64,000 nucleotides of DNA from Enteractinococcus fodinae (GCF_031458395.1 NZ_JAVDYJ010000001.1:2542001-2606000), one strand, 5' to 3'; numbered from the stretch's first letter, positions 17,252 through 26,991 are shown. A program made the numbers and translations. Notes: generated by a model from the sequence alone, not told the origin.

Positions 17252-18166
17252 TTACGGCGCTAACAACATGTTGTCGATCAAGCGAACAGGCGGCACCCAG
17301 GCCGCGACTAAGGCCAGCGCCTCGCGTTCTAACGGAACCGCCAGTTGCTCATCGGATAGTGGGGTCAGGGTTTCCGGATCGACAATCTCTAGATAGTCTA
17401 AGTCTACGTTTTCCTGGGCCCGAATGATGTCGCGGGCAGCCGAAACATCCAAAGGTTCACCTTGTGTTGCCTGATCCGCAAGATAGTGCAGCGCCTTGGA
17501 TAGGCCCAAGGCTTTTTCCATCCCGTGATCATCGAGTCGCACATTGCGCGACGACAGCGCCAGCCCGGAGGGTGCCCGGACTAAGTCCACCGGACATATT
17601 TCGACGTCGATGTTGAGGTCTTTGGCCATGCGGGTGACGATGGCTAACTGTTGGGCGTCTTTTTGCCCAAAGTAACTGCGAAAGACCGCCGGGGACGGTG
17701 GCATCAAGATGTTCCAGAGTTTGGCCACCACCGTACACACCCCGTCAAAGTGGCCGGGGCGGGAAGCGCCTTCAAACATCTGGCCCATTTGGCCGGCCGA
17801 CACGGTGATATGAGGGCCTGCGGGATAGCCCGGATACATGTGCTCGGTGGATGGGGCAAAGACGATATCGCCGCCGTATTCGGTGATCAGCTCGAGGTCC
17901 GCGGTCAGATCCCGCGGATAGTGCTCGTAGTCTTCGGGCTGGTCAAATTGCAGCGGGTTGACGAAGACCGAGGCGACCACCAGGTCGTTTTCGTCTCGAG
18001 CCTGTTGAAACAGCGCCCCGTGCCCGTCATGCAAGGCTCCCATGGTCGGCACGAGGCCAACCGTGGGGCGGGGGTTGCCGGCTTCGATGAGCTCAGCAAC
18101 CTGCTGGGCGATCAAGGATTTCGCTGCGTCAGCCGTGGTGGCAAGGAGGGCTTGTTGGTCAGTCAC
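17252..18166 (-). CDS. panC: Pantothenate synthetase
   Basis: A 304-residue enzyme that joins pantoate and beta-alanine using ATP, the last step of vitamin B5 synthesis. The HIGH-like motif PTMGALHDGH and the KMSKS-region equivalent SSRNVRL are present, with FVNPLQF and GQKDAQQ between them. A longer frame to 18196 exists, but the GTG at 18166 sits seven bases after TAGACT, the arrangement seen at lysS, so a leaderless start is chosen. It follows the DUF2520 gene by under 60 bases and may also be reached by read-through. Confidence 0.93.
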   Translation of the reverse strand: MTDQQALLATTADAAKSLIAQQVAELIEAGNPRPTVGLVPTMGALHDGHGALFQQARDENDLVVASVFVNPLQFDQPEDYEHYPRDLTADLELITEYGGDIVFAPSTEHMYPGYPAGPHITVSAGQMGQMFEGASRPGHFDGVCTVVAKLWNILMPPSPAVFRSYFGQKDAQQLAIVTRMAKDLNIDVEICPVDLVRAPSGLALSSRNVRLDDHGMEKALGLSKALHYLADQATQGEPLDVSAARDIIRAQENVDLDYLEIVDPETLTPLSDEQLAVPLEREALALVAAWVPPVRLIDNMLLAP

Positions 18167-18173
18167 GTCACAC

Positions 18174-18179
18174 AGTCTA
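18174..18179 (-). promoter_or_regulatory. -10 hexamer TAGACT for leaderless panC mRNA
   Basis: TAGACT on the minus strand, seven bases before GTG at 18166. It gives panC its own promoter inside the larger gene run. Confidence 0.55.
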
Positions 18180-18222
18180 GTCACAAGCGCGACCACACCG
18201 CCCCGATGTGCCTGGGTGGCGG

Positions 18223-19131
18223 TTAGGCTTCCAAGATCTGCAAGAGCTCTTCGAGTTTCGCCGCGTTGATGAAGTCGGCTTCGGCTGCTCGGCGTGCGGT
18301 TGCCAACGCCATGCCCCGGTAGGTTTCGAACAGGTCGGGATCATCCAGGGCTTTCAGAGTTTCTAAATGTTTGGCCACCGTGCCGGTATCGCCGCGAGAA
18401 ACCGGCCCGGTCAGTGCCTGGTCGCCATTGGTCAGCGCGTTCTCCAGGCTCGCGGTCATCAGGTTGCCCAGCAACTTGGAGGCGTGGTCAATGCCGGCTG
18501 CTTCAAGCATCGCTTGGGCCTGGGCGGTCAGGGTGACAAGGTGGTTGGAGGCATGCGCCATGGCCGCGTGATAGGTCGGGCGTGCGGCTTCCGGGATGGT
18601 CACCGGGATGCCGCCCATCTCAACCACCATGGCTTCGGCAATCGGTGCGACCACGGGGTCGGCTGTGATGCCAAAGGCTGTGTTCTGCAAGCGATCCACA
18701 TCCAGAGACAGCCCGGTGAAAGTCATGGCCGGATGGATCGCCACCGGGATCGCCCCGTGCTCGCGCACCGGCTTCATCACGGCGGTGCCGTACCGTCCAG
18801 ACGTATGGACCAACAGGTGTCCGGTTTGGATGTGCCCGGCGGCGGCGAGACCAGAAACCAACGGTTCCAGCACATCATCAGGGACCGCAAAAATCACGGC
18901 CTCTGAGCGACGAAGAATATCGGGGATTTCGAGGATCGGCGCCTCGGGCAAGAGCGCCTCGGCCCGGGCAATCGAGGCTTCCGAGACCGCGTGGACGCCG
19001 GTGACGGTATGGCCGGCTTGCTGAAGCGCTCGGCCCAGGACTGCTCCGACCCGGCCGGCACCAATGATGCCGATCCCCAGTCGATTTGGTTGGCCGATTG
19101 CTTCGGTGGTCAGGGGTTCATCAACGCTCAC
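18223..19131 (-). CDS. Rossmann-like and DUF2520 domain-containing protein
   Basis: A 302-residue oxidoreductase-like protein. The N-terminal NAD(P)-binding GIIGAGRVGAVLGRAL (about residues 20-35) is followed by AVPDDVL and HTSGRYG segments, then the helical DUF2520 C-terminal domain with HPAMTFTG and AMAHASNHLVTL. This family is related to ketopantoate and pyrroline-5-carboxylate reductases and typically sits next to panC in actinobacteria. It may therefore supply ketopantoate reductase activity, but this is inference. GTG start; an AAGGA sequence lies upstream. Confidence 0.85.
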   Translation of the reverse strand: MSVDEPLTTEAIGQPNRLGIGIIGAGRVGAVLGRALQQAGHTVTGVHAVSEASIARAEALLPEAPILEIPDILRRSEAVIFAVPDDVLEPLVSGLAAAGHIQTGHLLVHTSGRYGTAVMKPVREHGAIPVAIHPAMTFTGLSLDVDRLQNTAFGITADPVVAPIAEAMVVEMGGIPVTIPEAARPTYHAAMAHASNHLVTLTAQAQAMLEAAGIDHASKLLGNLMTASLENALTNGDQALTGPVSRGDTGTVAKHLETLKALDDPDLFETYRGMALATARRAAEADFINAAKLEELLQILEA

Positions 19132-19148
19132 TACGGTGAGATCCTTCC

Positions 19149-19646
19149 TTAGAGTCCAGCCAGTCGTGCATAGCCGCGCGAACAGAGGTCATCACGCAGG
19201 CGGGTGGCTTCGCGGGTGGGCAGGCCGTGGATGGTTGCGGTCGAGCCTGCGGTGGTGATGGTCAGATCTGCCAGCCCAAATTTGCGCTGCAACGGGCCTT
19301 GTTTGACGATGACGAACTGCAACCGCCCGTAGGGCACCGCGTCATAGTTGCGGAAGATCGCCCCGGAGCGGACGAGCAGGTCATCGGATTGTTCGGCCCA
19401 GCCGTGGATACGGACCTGATACGGGGTCAGGATGATCTGGCCCACGTCGTAAAGCAGGGCCCAGGCTGCCGGGATATAGCTCAACCCGTGCCAGAAATCA
19501 GGGTCCACTTGGGCGTTAAAGATGACGGCCGCCAAGGTCAACAGCGGCACAAAGCACACCATGCTGATCACGTTCTGGATCTGCCGGTAGGTTGTCAGCT
19601 GCGCTCGGACGGGCCGAAACTCGAGGTCAGCAGGGAAATCTTTCAC
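19149..19646 (-). CDS. PH-domain membrane protein, YdbS-like, copy B
   Basis: A 165-residue protein with two membrane segments (about residues 22-45 and 55-75) followed by a bacterial PH-like (DUF304) domain carrying VPYGRLQFVIVKQGPLQRKFGL. The GTGA start overlaps the stop of the larger PH protein by four bases. It is a clear paralogue of the protein at 21316-21831, so the large YdbT-like gene is flanked by two YdbS-like genes. Bacillus YdbS/YdbT are linked to resistance to bacteriocins; the role here is unknown. Confidence 0.82.
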   Translation of the reverse strand: MKDFPADLEFRPVRAQLTTYRQIQNVISMVCFVPLLTLAAVIFNAQVDPDFWHGLSYIPAAWALLYDVGQIILTPYQVRIHGWAEQSDDLLVRSGAIFRNYDAVPYGRLQFVIVKQGPLQRKFGLADLTITTAGSTATIHGLPTREATRLRDDLCSRGYARLAGL

Positions 19647-21319
19647 GCTGTCTCACCTGCCGCGAGGGCTTTTTCTGCCGCTTTCTCAAAGTTTTCGAGT
19701 TCCTCTTCGGCCATCCACTGGTTTTTGTCAGAGATGCGTCGGGCGTGGGCGGCGATTTCGGCTTCTTCGAAGAACAGTTGCACTAATCCGGCGGGTTCTT
19801 GGTTACTCAGGTGCACGCGGACCGGGCCGGGTGGGGTGACGAACCGCGCCGAAGCGGTACCGGAGAGTTTGTCGAACAGCGTCTGATGGACCGCGGATTG
19901 TTGGATGCGCTCGTGCGGGATCATCGCCAGATTCCGGCGGAGGCGCCCGAACCGGATCAACAATAAGGTCGGCGTGGTGCGATACCCATGCCGGCGGCCT
20001 GCGACCGGCTGCCACATGCGGGCACGGCCGGGGACTTTCGTGAAGCCATCGTCGTCGGAAGTGTGCTTGAGTGCCGTGTAGAGCAGGTCGTTGGCGTGCT
20101 CGACACCGGGGTCGGGGGCTAGGACCGACAGCATGATGATCACATCGTCGAAGGTCCCCACGGGCAGGACGGTCGTGGACGGGTCGGTGAGACCGTACCC
20201 GGCGACGGTGACTTGGATGCGGTACCACCCGAAGATGCGATAGAGCAGTGGTTGGGTGATTTGGATGGCCTGGATTCGTCCGGGCGGGATGGTGTGCGAG
20301 GTGGTCGAAAGCATGCCCGAGGTCAACCGCACGCCCGAGTCGGCGGTTTTGGCGGTGAAGTTGAAGTTCGCATTGACCTGACCAAAAGCGGTGATCAGTG
20401 CCGTGAACAGTCCGATCCCGGCAAAAATCAACAGCATCAGCAAGCTCACTGGGATCGCACCCGAGTCGGCGTCGCCGCGGGCACCCAACCAGATGAAGAA
20501 CCCGGTGGTAACCCCACCGGTCAGCGCGGTGAACACGCCGGTGGACAGTCCGGTCAGCAGGGCTGCCCCGATGACGCGGCCAAAGGGGATGGTGAGGAGT
20601 TCTCGGCTGGATTGCCGGGTGGTGTGGTCTGCGGGGACCTCTTCGTTGAGCCCGTGCGGATTGTGCTGCACATACTGGGCCAGGTACCCGTCGTATGGGT
20701 AGTGGGGCACCTGGGCGATAGCGGCATGCGGTGCGTCGTCGGTGGTGGGATCAAGGGCTGGGTCGCCTTGGGCACCCGAAGCTAGGTAGAGAATTTCGTG
20801 GCGCAACCGTTCGGCGTCGGATTCGCGCACGTACTCCAGCGTCAGGGTGGTTTCCCCGCCGTCAGCAGCGTGCAGCGAGAGTTTCGAGAGCCCAAAGATG
20901 CGAGCAAAGAAGGGCCGGACGATGTCCACGGCTTGCAGCCGGTCCAGGCGCATGTAGCGGCGCTGGCGGAAGATGACCCCCGCGTGGAGTTCGACCGCTT
21001 CGGTGGTGATCCGGAATTGATAGAACCGCCACGCAATCGCGTACAGGCCGGCTGCTACCACCAGGATCCCGATCACCAGGCCCAACAGGATCAGCAGTGA
21101 TTGGCCCACCGAAAGGTTCACGGCCTCAATGAAGCTTTGGAGCTCGCGCACCGAAAAGCTCATGATGAGATAGACGAAGATCAGCAGCGCGGACCACGAC
21201 CGGATGAACGGTGAAATCGGGTGGACACGGCGCCACGGCTGTTCGGCGGCATGTGCGCTCTCGGGTGCGGCGTTGGCGTCTGGGGTTGGCTCTGGTCCGG
21301 GATGGTGCGGTTGACTCAT
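19643..21319 (-). CDS. PH-domain membrane protein, YdbT-like
   Basis: A 558-residue multi-spanning membrane protein with repeated bacterial PH-like (DUF304) domains. Two hydrophobic segments follow a 30-residue Pro/Ala-rich N-terminus, then PH domain 1 (RRYMRLDRLQAVDIVRPF), a second hydrophobic region with PH domain 2 (TIPPGRIQAIQITQPL), and PH domain 3 (IPHERIQQSAVHQ). It overlaps both flanking YdbS-like genes by ATGA/GTGA, so the three are translationally coupled and likely form one membrane complex. Confidence 0.85.
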   Translation of the reverse strand: MSQPHHPGPEPTPDANAAPESAHAAEQPWRRVHPISPFIRSWSALLIFVYLIMSFSVRELQSFIEAVNLSVGQSLLILLGLVIGILVVAAGLYAIAWRFYQFRITTEAVELHAGVIFRQRRYMRLDRLQAVDIVRPFFARIFGLSKLSLHAADGGETTLTLEYVRESDAERLRHEILYLASGAQGDPALDPTTDDAPHAAIAQVPHYPYDGYLAQYVQHNPHGLNEEVPADHTTRQSSRELLTIPFGRVIGAALLTGLSTGVFTALTGGVTTGFFIWLGARGDADSGAIPVSLLMLLIFAGIGLFTALITAFGQVNANFNFTAKTADSGVRLTSGMLSTTSHTIPPGRIQAIQITQPLLYRIFGWYRIQVTVAGYGLTDPSTTVLPVGTFDDVIIMLSVLAPDPGVEHANDLLYTALKHTSDDDGFTKVPGRARMWQPVAGRRHGYRTTPTLLLIRFGRLRRNLAMIPHERIQQSAVHQTLFDKLSGTASARFVTPPGPVRVHLSNQEPAGLVQLFFEEAEIAAHARRISDKNQWMAEEELENFEKAAEKALAAGETA

Positions 21320-21831
21320 GACTCCCCCAGTTCTGCCAGCCGGGCATAACCGCGCTGGGTGAGTTCATCGCGCAACCGTTCGGCTTCAGCCATTTCCAAA
21401 CCTTCAAAGGTGGAGGCGGTGCCGCCCCCGGCGGTTGTGATCACGATGTAGGTGATGCCCAGCATGCGCTGCAGCGGACCCTGGCGGATGTCGACGTATT
21501 GGATGCGCCCGTATGGGACCGCGACCTGATGACGAAACAGGATGCCGCGTCGTAGCAGTAAGTCGTCACGTTTTTCGAGGTAGCCCATGGCCCGGACCTG
21601 ACGGGGAATGATAAAAGCGTAGATGATGCCCCAGATCAGCAGTCCGGCGGGAATGAGAAATAGCAGGTAGGCGATCGGGTACAGCTCGAAAAATGGGGTC
21701 ACGTTGTGAAGGACGAGCAGCCCGACGGTTGTGGCGATGACCGGGATGCCCAGCAGCAGGGCGTTGTAAATTTGGCGCAGCGGTATCAGCTTGGTGGAGA
21801 CCCGTTTATAGGGCAACTGTTCGTGATCCAT
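21316..21831 (-). CDS. PH-domain membrane protein, YdbS-like, copy A
   Basis: A 171-residue protein with two membrane segments (about residues 22-45 and 50-72) and a PH-like domain with VPYGRIQYVDIRQGPLQRMLG. It is paralogous to the 19149-19646 product, sharing the PYGR(I/L)Q and QGPLQR cores and the C-terminal RGYARLAEL. It is the first gene of the coupled PH trio, 21 bases after the DUF3180 gene. Its ribosome binding site is weak (GCAGGC). Confidence 0.83.
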   Translation of the reverse strand: MDHEQLPYKRVSTKLIPLRQIYNALLLGIPVIATTVGLLVLHNVTPFFELYPIAYLLFLIPAGLLIWGIIYAFIIPRQVRAMGYLEKRDDLLLRRGILFRHQVAVPYGRIQYVDIRQGPLQRMLGITYIVITTAGGGTASTFEGLEMAEAERLRDELTQRGYARLAELGES

Positions 21832-21852
21832 GCCTGCATTCTGGTGGTGGGG

Positions 21853-22386
21853 CTAAAATTGTGGCCGCTCAATCGGGTCGGCCTGCCGGGTGGTCGGCTG
21901 TGCTCCGGAGGCATTTGGTGGCCTCCGGTTATGGTTCCCATTATTGTCGGTATCATCCGGTGGGATCCTGCACCATTGTTCCACAATAAAACCAACTGCC
22001 ACGAGGATCAACGCCGTGACCGACTGGACGATGGATTCGGTAACCACGGTTGAGCCAAATCCGCTGGCGGGTAGCCGGTGTAACAGCATCCCAATGTGCC
22101 AGCCGGCAATCGCAGCTCCCGCGTACGTGCCGGCTTGTGCCAACACCAGGGTGCGGGCGGCGGCCACCGGGTTCATGCGATCGGCCACCGGGCGCTCCCG
22201 GTCTTTGAGCACGCGCAAACCCAGGATCAGCTCCAGCACCATGACCCCGGTCAGGGTGATGACCGAGGTGTAGCCCAGTACCGGGGCGCGCCACCCGTTT
22301 TCAGCGGAATAGAAACCGCCCATCCACCCGAAGACTGCGGTCACGACCACCACCAGTAGGACCCACCCGATGCGTATCGATGTCAC
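21853..22386 (-). CDS. DUF3180 family membrane protein
   Basis: A 177-residue protein with four membrane helices (about residues 5-22, 38-56, 78-98 and 118-138) and a hydrophilic Asn/Pro-rich C-terminal tail. It contains RMNPVAAARTLVLAQAGTYAGA, the best conserved segment of DUF3180, a family found beside folK in actinobacteria. The start overlaps the folK stop as ATGA. Function is unknown; position suggests a link to the folate or membrane cluster. Confidence 0.83.
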   Translation of the reverse strand: MTSIRIGWVLLVVVVTAVFGWMGGFYSAENGWRAPVLGYTSVITLTGVMVLELILGLRVLKDRERPVADRMNPVAAARTLVLAQAGTYAGAAIAGWHIGMLLHRLPASGFGSTVVTESIVQSVTALILVAVGFIVEQWCRIPPDDTDNNGNHNRRPPNASGAQPTTRQADPIERPQF

Positions 22387-22925
22387 GGGGTGCCCTCCTG
22401 GCGGGTGGATACTTGTTGCACGGTGGCTGCGTCGTCGGCTTGGGCAGCCAACTGGGTGACGGGCACCCCGTTGAGTGTCGCCTCGGAGTCAGCCCAGGCC
22501 CACGGGGTGAGCACAAACGCGCGCTGCTGCGCCCTGGGGTGGGGCAACGTGAGCACCGGGTGGTCCGAAACCACCTCGTCGTAGGTAATAATATCGACGT
22601 CCAAGGTGCGCGGGCCCCAGCGAATATCCCGGACCCGAGCGGCGGCCTGTTCGAGTTTCTGGGCCAGCTCCAACAGCTCATAGGGCGCCAGGGTGGTGTC
22701 GATCAGGACCACCTGGTTGAGGAAATCTGGTTGTGCAGGTCCCCCGACCGGTGCGGTTTTGGCCAACGGTGACACCGCGGTGACGTGAACCTGCGCGTGG
22801 GCGCGCAGGGCTTCGACGGCGTCGTGCAAGATCTGCTGGGAGTCTCCCAGATTCGAACCCAGCGCGAGCACCGCCGATACCGGATGGGCGGGCGCGGTCG
22901 TGAGGTCCTCGGGCAGCTGGTCCAT
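22383..22925 (-). CDS. folK: 2-amino-4-hydroxy-6-hydroxymethyldihydropteridine diphosphokinase
   Basis: A 180-residue HPPK that transfers pyrophosphate from ATP to hydroxymethyl-dihydropterin, the step before dihydropteroate synthase. The hallmarks LALGSNLGDS, PDFLNQVVLI and the signature RWGPRTLDVDIITYD followed by LPHPRAQQRAFVL are all present. It follows folB by ten bases with AAGGG as ribosome binding site. In Micrococcaceae folB and folK are often adjacent or fused; here they are separate proteins. Confidence 0.95.
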   Translation of the reverse strand: MDQLPEDLTTAPAHPVSAVLALGSNLGDSQQILHDAVEALRAHAQVHVTAVSPLAKTAPVGGPAQPDFLNQVVLIDTTLAPYELLELAQKLEQAAARVRDIRWGPRTLDVDIITYDEVVSDHPVLTLPHPRAQQRAFVLTPWAWADSEATLNGVPVTQLAAQADDAATVQQVSTRQEGTP

Positions 22926-22935
22926 GCTCGTGCCC

Positions 22936-23301
22936 TTAGGCAGTCCTGTGGCGAACGACAGTCACGGCGACGTTGGCGAAGTCCGCCGGGATGGGCGCTT
23001 GGGGTTTGTTGACGGTCACGACCACCGAGTTCACCAGGCCAAATTCTGCCCGGATGGTCTCGGCAATATTGACCGCCAGGGTCTCAATGAGATTGACCGG
23101 GGGCCCGGCGATAATCCGTTCAACAACTGTTGCCACGTCGGCGTAGTTGACGGTGTCTGCGACGTCATCGGTTTCCGCCGCCTGGTCCACGTCAACATCG
23201 AGTTCGAGATCGACGACGAACATTTGGCCGGTTTCTCGTTCGTGGTCGAGCACGCCGTGGTGGCCGCGCACGCGCAGTCCGGTCAGACTGATCTTGGCCA
23301 T
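22936..23301 (-). CDS. folB: Dihydroneopterin aldolase
   Basis: A 121-residue protein matching the usual FolB length. The frame extends 28 codons further upstream, but the ATG at 23301 gives the family N-terminus MAKISLTGLRVRGHHGV and sits only five bases after the folP stop. The catalytic Glu of GHHGVLDHERETGQ, the NYADVATVV segment and the C-terminal VTVNKPQAPI are present. It cleaves dihydroneopterin to hydroxymethyl-dihydropterin and glycolaldehyde. Confidence 0.95.
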   Translation of the reverse strand: MAKISLTGLRVRGHHGVLDHERETGQMFVVDLELDVDVDQAAETDDVADTVNYADVATVVERIIAGPPVNLIETLAVNIAETIRAEFGLVNSVVVTVNKPQAPIPADFANVAVTVVRHRTA

Positions 23302-23306
23302 CGGGA

Positions 23307-24215
23307 CTACTTCGCGGCTTGGCGTGCGGTAACTGTTTTGACGGCATCCACGTTCGGGATGACTGAGTGGACGCGAACCGCCCAAACGCCGGCTTCGGCC
23401 ACCTGGGTGGTGATCGCCGCGGTCGCGTGGTCACGTTGGCGCGGCTCAACGGGTTCGCCCGAGTTGTCGGCCAGCATCGAGCCGAGGAACCGTTTGCGGG
23501 AGGCACCAATGAGCACCGGGTAACCCAGGGCTTGGAACGCTTCAAGGTTATTGAGTAGCTGCCAGTTTTGGTCGCCGGCCTTGGAGAAGCCCAGACCTGG
23601 ATCCACGATTAGCTGGTCTTTGGTCACCCCGGCGGCCAAGAACGTGTCGATGACCTGTTGGGTTTCGGCCACCATGTCGTCGACCAGGTTGGTGTAGTCG
23701 GTCAGGCCGTCCATGGTTTTGGAGTTCCCACGGTTGTGCATCACGACGTAACGGGCACCGGATTCGGCGATGAGCTTGGGCATGTCCGCTTCGTGGCGCA
23801 GCCCGGAGACGTCGTTGATCATGACTTCGCCGTATTCGAGTGCGGCACGAGCGGTTTCGGTGTGGCGGGTGTCAACCGAAACGTAGACGCCGGCTTTGAT
23901 GAGTGCTTCAACGACCGGCAGGATGCGGGCCTGTTCTTCTTCGGGGCTGATCTCATCGGTGCCCGGGGCGGTGGATTCCCCGCCAACGTCGACGATGTCA
24001 GCTCCGGCGTAGTGCATGCGCAGCCCGTGGTCGATGGCCTTGGCCGTGTCGAAGTTCTCGCCACCGTCGGAAAATGAGTTGTCGGTGACATTGAGGATGC
24101 CCATGACCAGGGTGCGGTCGGTTGGCAGATCCGCGAATTTCTTGCGGGTGGCCTTACGCACGACCGATAGTGGGCCCGAGGCCGGACCGGTTCCTGGGAC
24201 AGCTCCGATTGACAT
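23307..24215 (-). CDS. folP: Dihydropteroate synthase
   Basis: A 302-residue TIM-barrel enzyme joining p-aminobenzoate to hydroxymethyl-dihydropterin diphosphate; it is the sulfonamide target. Signature 1 MGILNVTDNSFSDGG (about residues 38-52), IVDVGGESTAPG, SVDT, INDVSG, and the C-terminal GASRKRF are all present. An N-terminal 35-residue Gly/Pro-rich extension is typical of actinobacterial FolP. AGGAAGGATCC precedes the ATG. It lies in the folE-folP-folB-folK run. Confidence 0.96.
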   Translation of the reverse strand: MSIGAVPGTGPASGPLSVVRKATRKKFADLPTDRTLVMGILNVTDNSFSDGGENFDTAKAIDHGLRMHYAGADIVDVGGESTAPGTDEISPEEEQARILPVVEALIKAGVYVSVDTRHTETARAALEYGEVMINDVSGLRHEADMPKLIAESGARYVVMHNRGNSKTMDGLTDYTNLVDDMVAETQQVIDTFLAAGVTKDQLIVDPGLGFSKAGDQNWQLLNNLEAFQALGYPVLIGASRKRFLGSMLADNSGEPVEPRQRDHATAAITTQVAEAGVWAVRVHSVIPNVDAVKTVTARQAAK

Positions 24216-24249
24216 GGGGATCCTTCCTTCTTGGGTGATAACGCGGGGC

Positions 24250-24822
24250 TTAGTGTATCCCGGCGTTGAGAATCAGGCTCATGGCCTCATTCCGCGTCGA
24301 CGGATCGCGCAATTGACCGCGCACCGCCGACGTCACAGTTTTAGCATGAGGTTTCTGCACACCGCGCATGGACATGCACATGTGCTCGGCCGACAACACG
24401 ACGATGGCGCCGGCCGGGTTGAGGTGCTCCATGAGCGACTCGACAATTTGGGTGGTCAGGCGTTCTTGGACTTGGGGACGACGTGCAAACAGGTCCACCA
24501 GGCGTGCCAGCTTCGACAGTCCGGTGACCTTGCCTTCGGCCGATGGGATGTAGCCGATGTGGGCGGAACCGTGGAATGGGACCAGGTGGTGTTCGCACAT
24601 CGAATAGAACTCGATATCTTTGACCAGGACCAGTTCGTCGTGGGCGATGTCGAACGTCGTGCCCAAAATTTCGGCCGGGTCGCGGTGCAGGCCGGCGAAG
24701 AACTCTTCGTAGGCTCGCGCCACCCGCGCGGGGGTTTCCACCAGACCATCTCGATCCGGGTCTTCCCCGATGGCAAGTAAGACTTCACGAATCGCAGCTT
24801 CGATTCGAGGTTGGTCAATCAT
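24250..24822 (-). CDS. folE: GTP cyclohydrolase I
   Basis: A 190-residue enzyme that converts GTP to dihydroneopterin triphosphate, opening folate synthesis. The zinc site is seen in [14 protein letters not shown], with the third ligand Cys in [10 protein letters not shown], and the substrate loop [20 protein letters not shown] is intact. Length is normal. Its ATG directly abuts the ftsH stop (TAG-ATG), so translation is coupled to ftsH. Confidence 0.97.
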   Translation of the reverse strand: MIDQPRIEAAIREVLLAIGEDPDRDGLVETPARVARAYEEFFAGLHRDPAEILGTTFDIAHDELVLVKDIEFYSMCEHHLVPFHGSAHIGYIPSAEGKVTGLSKLARLVDLFARRPQVQERLTTQIVESLMEHLNPAGAIVVLSAEHMCMSMRGVQKPHAKTVTSAVRGQLRDPSTRNEAMSLILNAGIH

Positions 24823-26817
24823 CTAGGACTCCTGGTGGTCACCGCGGGCCGGCTGTTCGCCGTTCTGATGTGTTTCCGGATGCGACTTGTTATCGGTCGC
24901 TGTGCCGGCCGGCATTTCGACCGGTGGCAGATCCGAAACCGGGCGGTCCTCGTGGAATAACCAGGTTTCGCGCGGCCGATACTTTCGCACATTGGAAAAC
25001 AGCTCGGCCAGCTCGTGACGGTTCAGGGTTTCCTGTTCCAACAGACGCGAGGCCAACTCATCGAGGATATCGCGGTTTTCGTTGAGCACCCAGTAGGCTT
25101 CAGCGTGCGCGCCGTCGAGCAGCTGGCGCACTTCCTCATCCACCACGAATGCCAGCTCATCGGAATACTCCCGGCTTGAGCCCATCCCGGAGCGTCCTAG
25201 GAACGGTTCATCGTCACCCGAGCCGAGTTTGACGGTTCCCACCCGCGACGACATGCCGTATTCGGTGACCATCTTCCGGGCTGTTTCGGTGGCCTTGGTG
25301 ATGTCATTGGAGGCCCCGGTGGAGGGGTCGTGGAACACGATTTCTTCGGCCACGCGACCACCCATCGCATAGGCCAACTGGTCTAGCAGCTCATTGCGGG
25401 TCACCGAGTATTTATCTTCGTCCGGCACGACCATGGTGTAGCCCAGGGCGCGACCGCGCGGCAGAATCGTCACCTTGGATACCGGCGCCGAGTGGTTCAA
25501 CCCGGCGGCGACCAGTGCGTGCCCGCCTTCGTGGTACGCGGTCACTTTGCGCTCGTGGTCATTCATGAGTCGGGTGCGTTTCTGCGGTCCCGCCATGACA
25601 CGGTCGACCGCTTCGTCCAGAGCCCGGTTATCGATCAGATGCGCGTTCGAGCGGGCTGTCAGCAGCGCGGCCTCATTGAGCACGTTGGCAAGGTCAGCGC
25701 CCGAAAAGCCCGGGGTGCGCTGGGCCAGACCGTACAAATCGATGTCATCGACTAACGGTTTGCCACGGGCGTGCACCCGCAAAATTTCTAGGCGTCCCTC
25801 AAGTGATGGCGCCTCAACCGGCACCTGCCGGTCGAAACGGCCCGGACGCAACAGGGCCGGATCCAAGACGTCGGGACGGTTGGTGGCCGCGATCAAAATG
25901 ACGTTGGCGTTTTCGTCAAAGCCATCCATCTCGACCAGCAGCTGGTTCAGGGTCTGTTCGCGTTCGTCGTTACCGCCGCCCACGCCGGCACCACGGTGGC
26001 GTCCGACCGCATCGATTTCGTCGACGAAAATAATGGCCGGCGCGTTCTTCTTCGCTTCGTTAAACAGGTCACGCACACGAGAAGCACCCACACCGACGAA
26101 CATCTCAACGAAGTCGGAACCCGAAATCGTGTAGAACGGCACACCGGCTTCACCGGCCAGTGCGCGCGCGATGAGGGTTTTGCCGGTTCCGGGCGGACCA
26201 TAGAGCAGCACACCGGTTGGGATTTTGGCGCCGACTGCTTTGAACTTGTCGGGCTCCGTCAAGAACTCTTTGATTTCCTGGAGCTCTTCGACGGCTTCTT
26301 CGGCACCGGCAACGTCAGTAAACGTGACCTGCGGGTTGTCCTTGGACATGAGTTTGGCCTGCGATTTGCCAAACTTCATCATCTGGCTGCCGCCACCTTG
26401 CATCCGGGACAGCAAGAACCAGAAGAGCAAGACAATGATCAGGAAGGGTATTAAGAAGCCCAGCATCGACAAGAACCAGTTGGATGTCACCGGCTGGTCG
26501 GTGTAATCGTCCAGGTCAGCGCCCGCAATCAGGTCCACGATGGTTTCGGCGCGATCCTTCGAGTAGAAGAAGTGCACCTCGGTGCCCAGATTGCGGTCCT
26601 CGTGGACGAAGTCTTCTTGCAGCGACAGCTCGACCCGATGATCATTATCATCAAGCAGCGCTTCGTCAGCCCGGTTGTTTTCTAACAGTTCGATACCCAC
26701 CGAGGTGTCAACACGACTCGAGGACGAACCCGATAGAACAGGCACGACGAGCAGCAACGCAAGTACTGCAAGGACGATCCAAATGACCGGCCCTTTAAAG
26801 ATGTTCTTGGCTTTCAC
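24823..26817 (-). CDS. ftsH: ATP-dependent zinc metalloprotease FtsH
   Basis: A 664-residue membrane-anchored AAA protease. Two transmembrane helices (about residues 10-28 and 110-130) flank a small extracytoplasmic domain; the AAA module has Walker A GPPGTGKT (about 210), Walker [13 protein letters not shown] and the second-region-of-homology arginines; the protease HEGGH (about 430) binds zinc. The C-terminus is a Pro/Glu-rich tail. The GTG at 26817 is seven bases after TAGCTT, so the mRNA is probably leaderless. It heads the folate gene run. A DnaA box lies upstream. Confidence 0.97.
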   Translation of the reverse strand: MKAKNIFKGPVIWIVLAVLALLLVVPVLSGSSSSRVDTSVGIELLENNRADEALLDDNDHRVELSLQEDFVHEDRNLGTEVHFFYSKDRAETIVDLIAGADLDDYTDQPVTSNWFLSMLGFLIPFLIIVLLFWFLLSRMQGGGSQMMKFGKSQAKLMSKDNPQVTFTDVAGAEEAVEELQEIKEFLTEPDKFKAVGAKIPTGVLLYGPPGTGKTLIARALAGEAGVPFYTISGSDFVEMFVGVGASRVRDLFNEAKKNAPAIIFVDEIDAVGRHRGAGVGGGNDEREQTLNQLLVEMDGFDENANVILIAATNRPDVLDPALLRPGRFDRQVPVEAPSLEGRLEILRVHARGKPLVDDIDLYGLAQRTPGFSGADLANVLNEAALLTARSNAHLIDNRALDEAVDRVMAGPQKRTRLMNDHERKVTAYHEGGHALVAAGLNHSAPVSKVTILPRGRALGYTMVVPDEDKYSVTRNELLDQLAYAMGGRVAEEIVFHDPSTGASNDITKATETARKMVTEYGMSSRVGTVKLGSGDDEPFLGRSGMGSSREYSDELAFVVDEEVRQLLDGAHAEAYWVLNENRDILDELASRLLEQETLNRHELAELFSNVRKYRPRETWLFHEDRPVSDLPPVEMPAGTATDNKSHPETHQNGEQPARGDHQES

Positions 26818-26824
26818 CCTTCTA

Positions 26825-26830
26825 AAGCTA
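26825..26830 (-). promoter_or_regulatory. -10 hexamer TAGCTT for leaderless ftsH-fol mRNA
   Basis: TAGCTT on the minus strand, seven bases before GTG at 26817. The AGAAGG that follows is too close to the GTG to serve as a ribosome binding site. Confidence 0.5.
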
Positions 26831-26904
26831 CCCCTTTCCCAGGCACCAGGCGCGCACGTCTCATTTCCTTTCGCAATGGGTGGAAGGTCAAAGACTGCCC
26901 AAAG

Positions 26905-26913
26905 TTATCCACA
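26905..26913 (+). promoter_or_regulatory. Consensus DnaA box in the ftsH upstream region
   Basis: TTATCCACA, an exact match to the DnaA-box consensus, 88 bases upstream of the ftsH start and between two divergent genes. It could let DnaA tie ftsH or the HNH gene to replication status. Confidence 0.45.
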
Positions 26914-26991
26914 TTCACACTTTTCACCGTCCAGGTTTCGCGTGAAACGCGCCATACTTTTGCCAACGAACGAGTCGAAAGGAGGTGCCCT

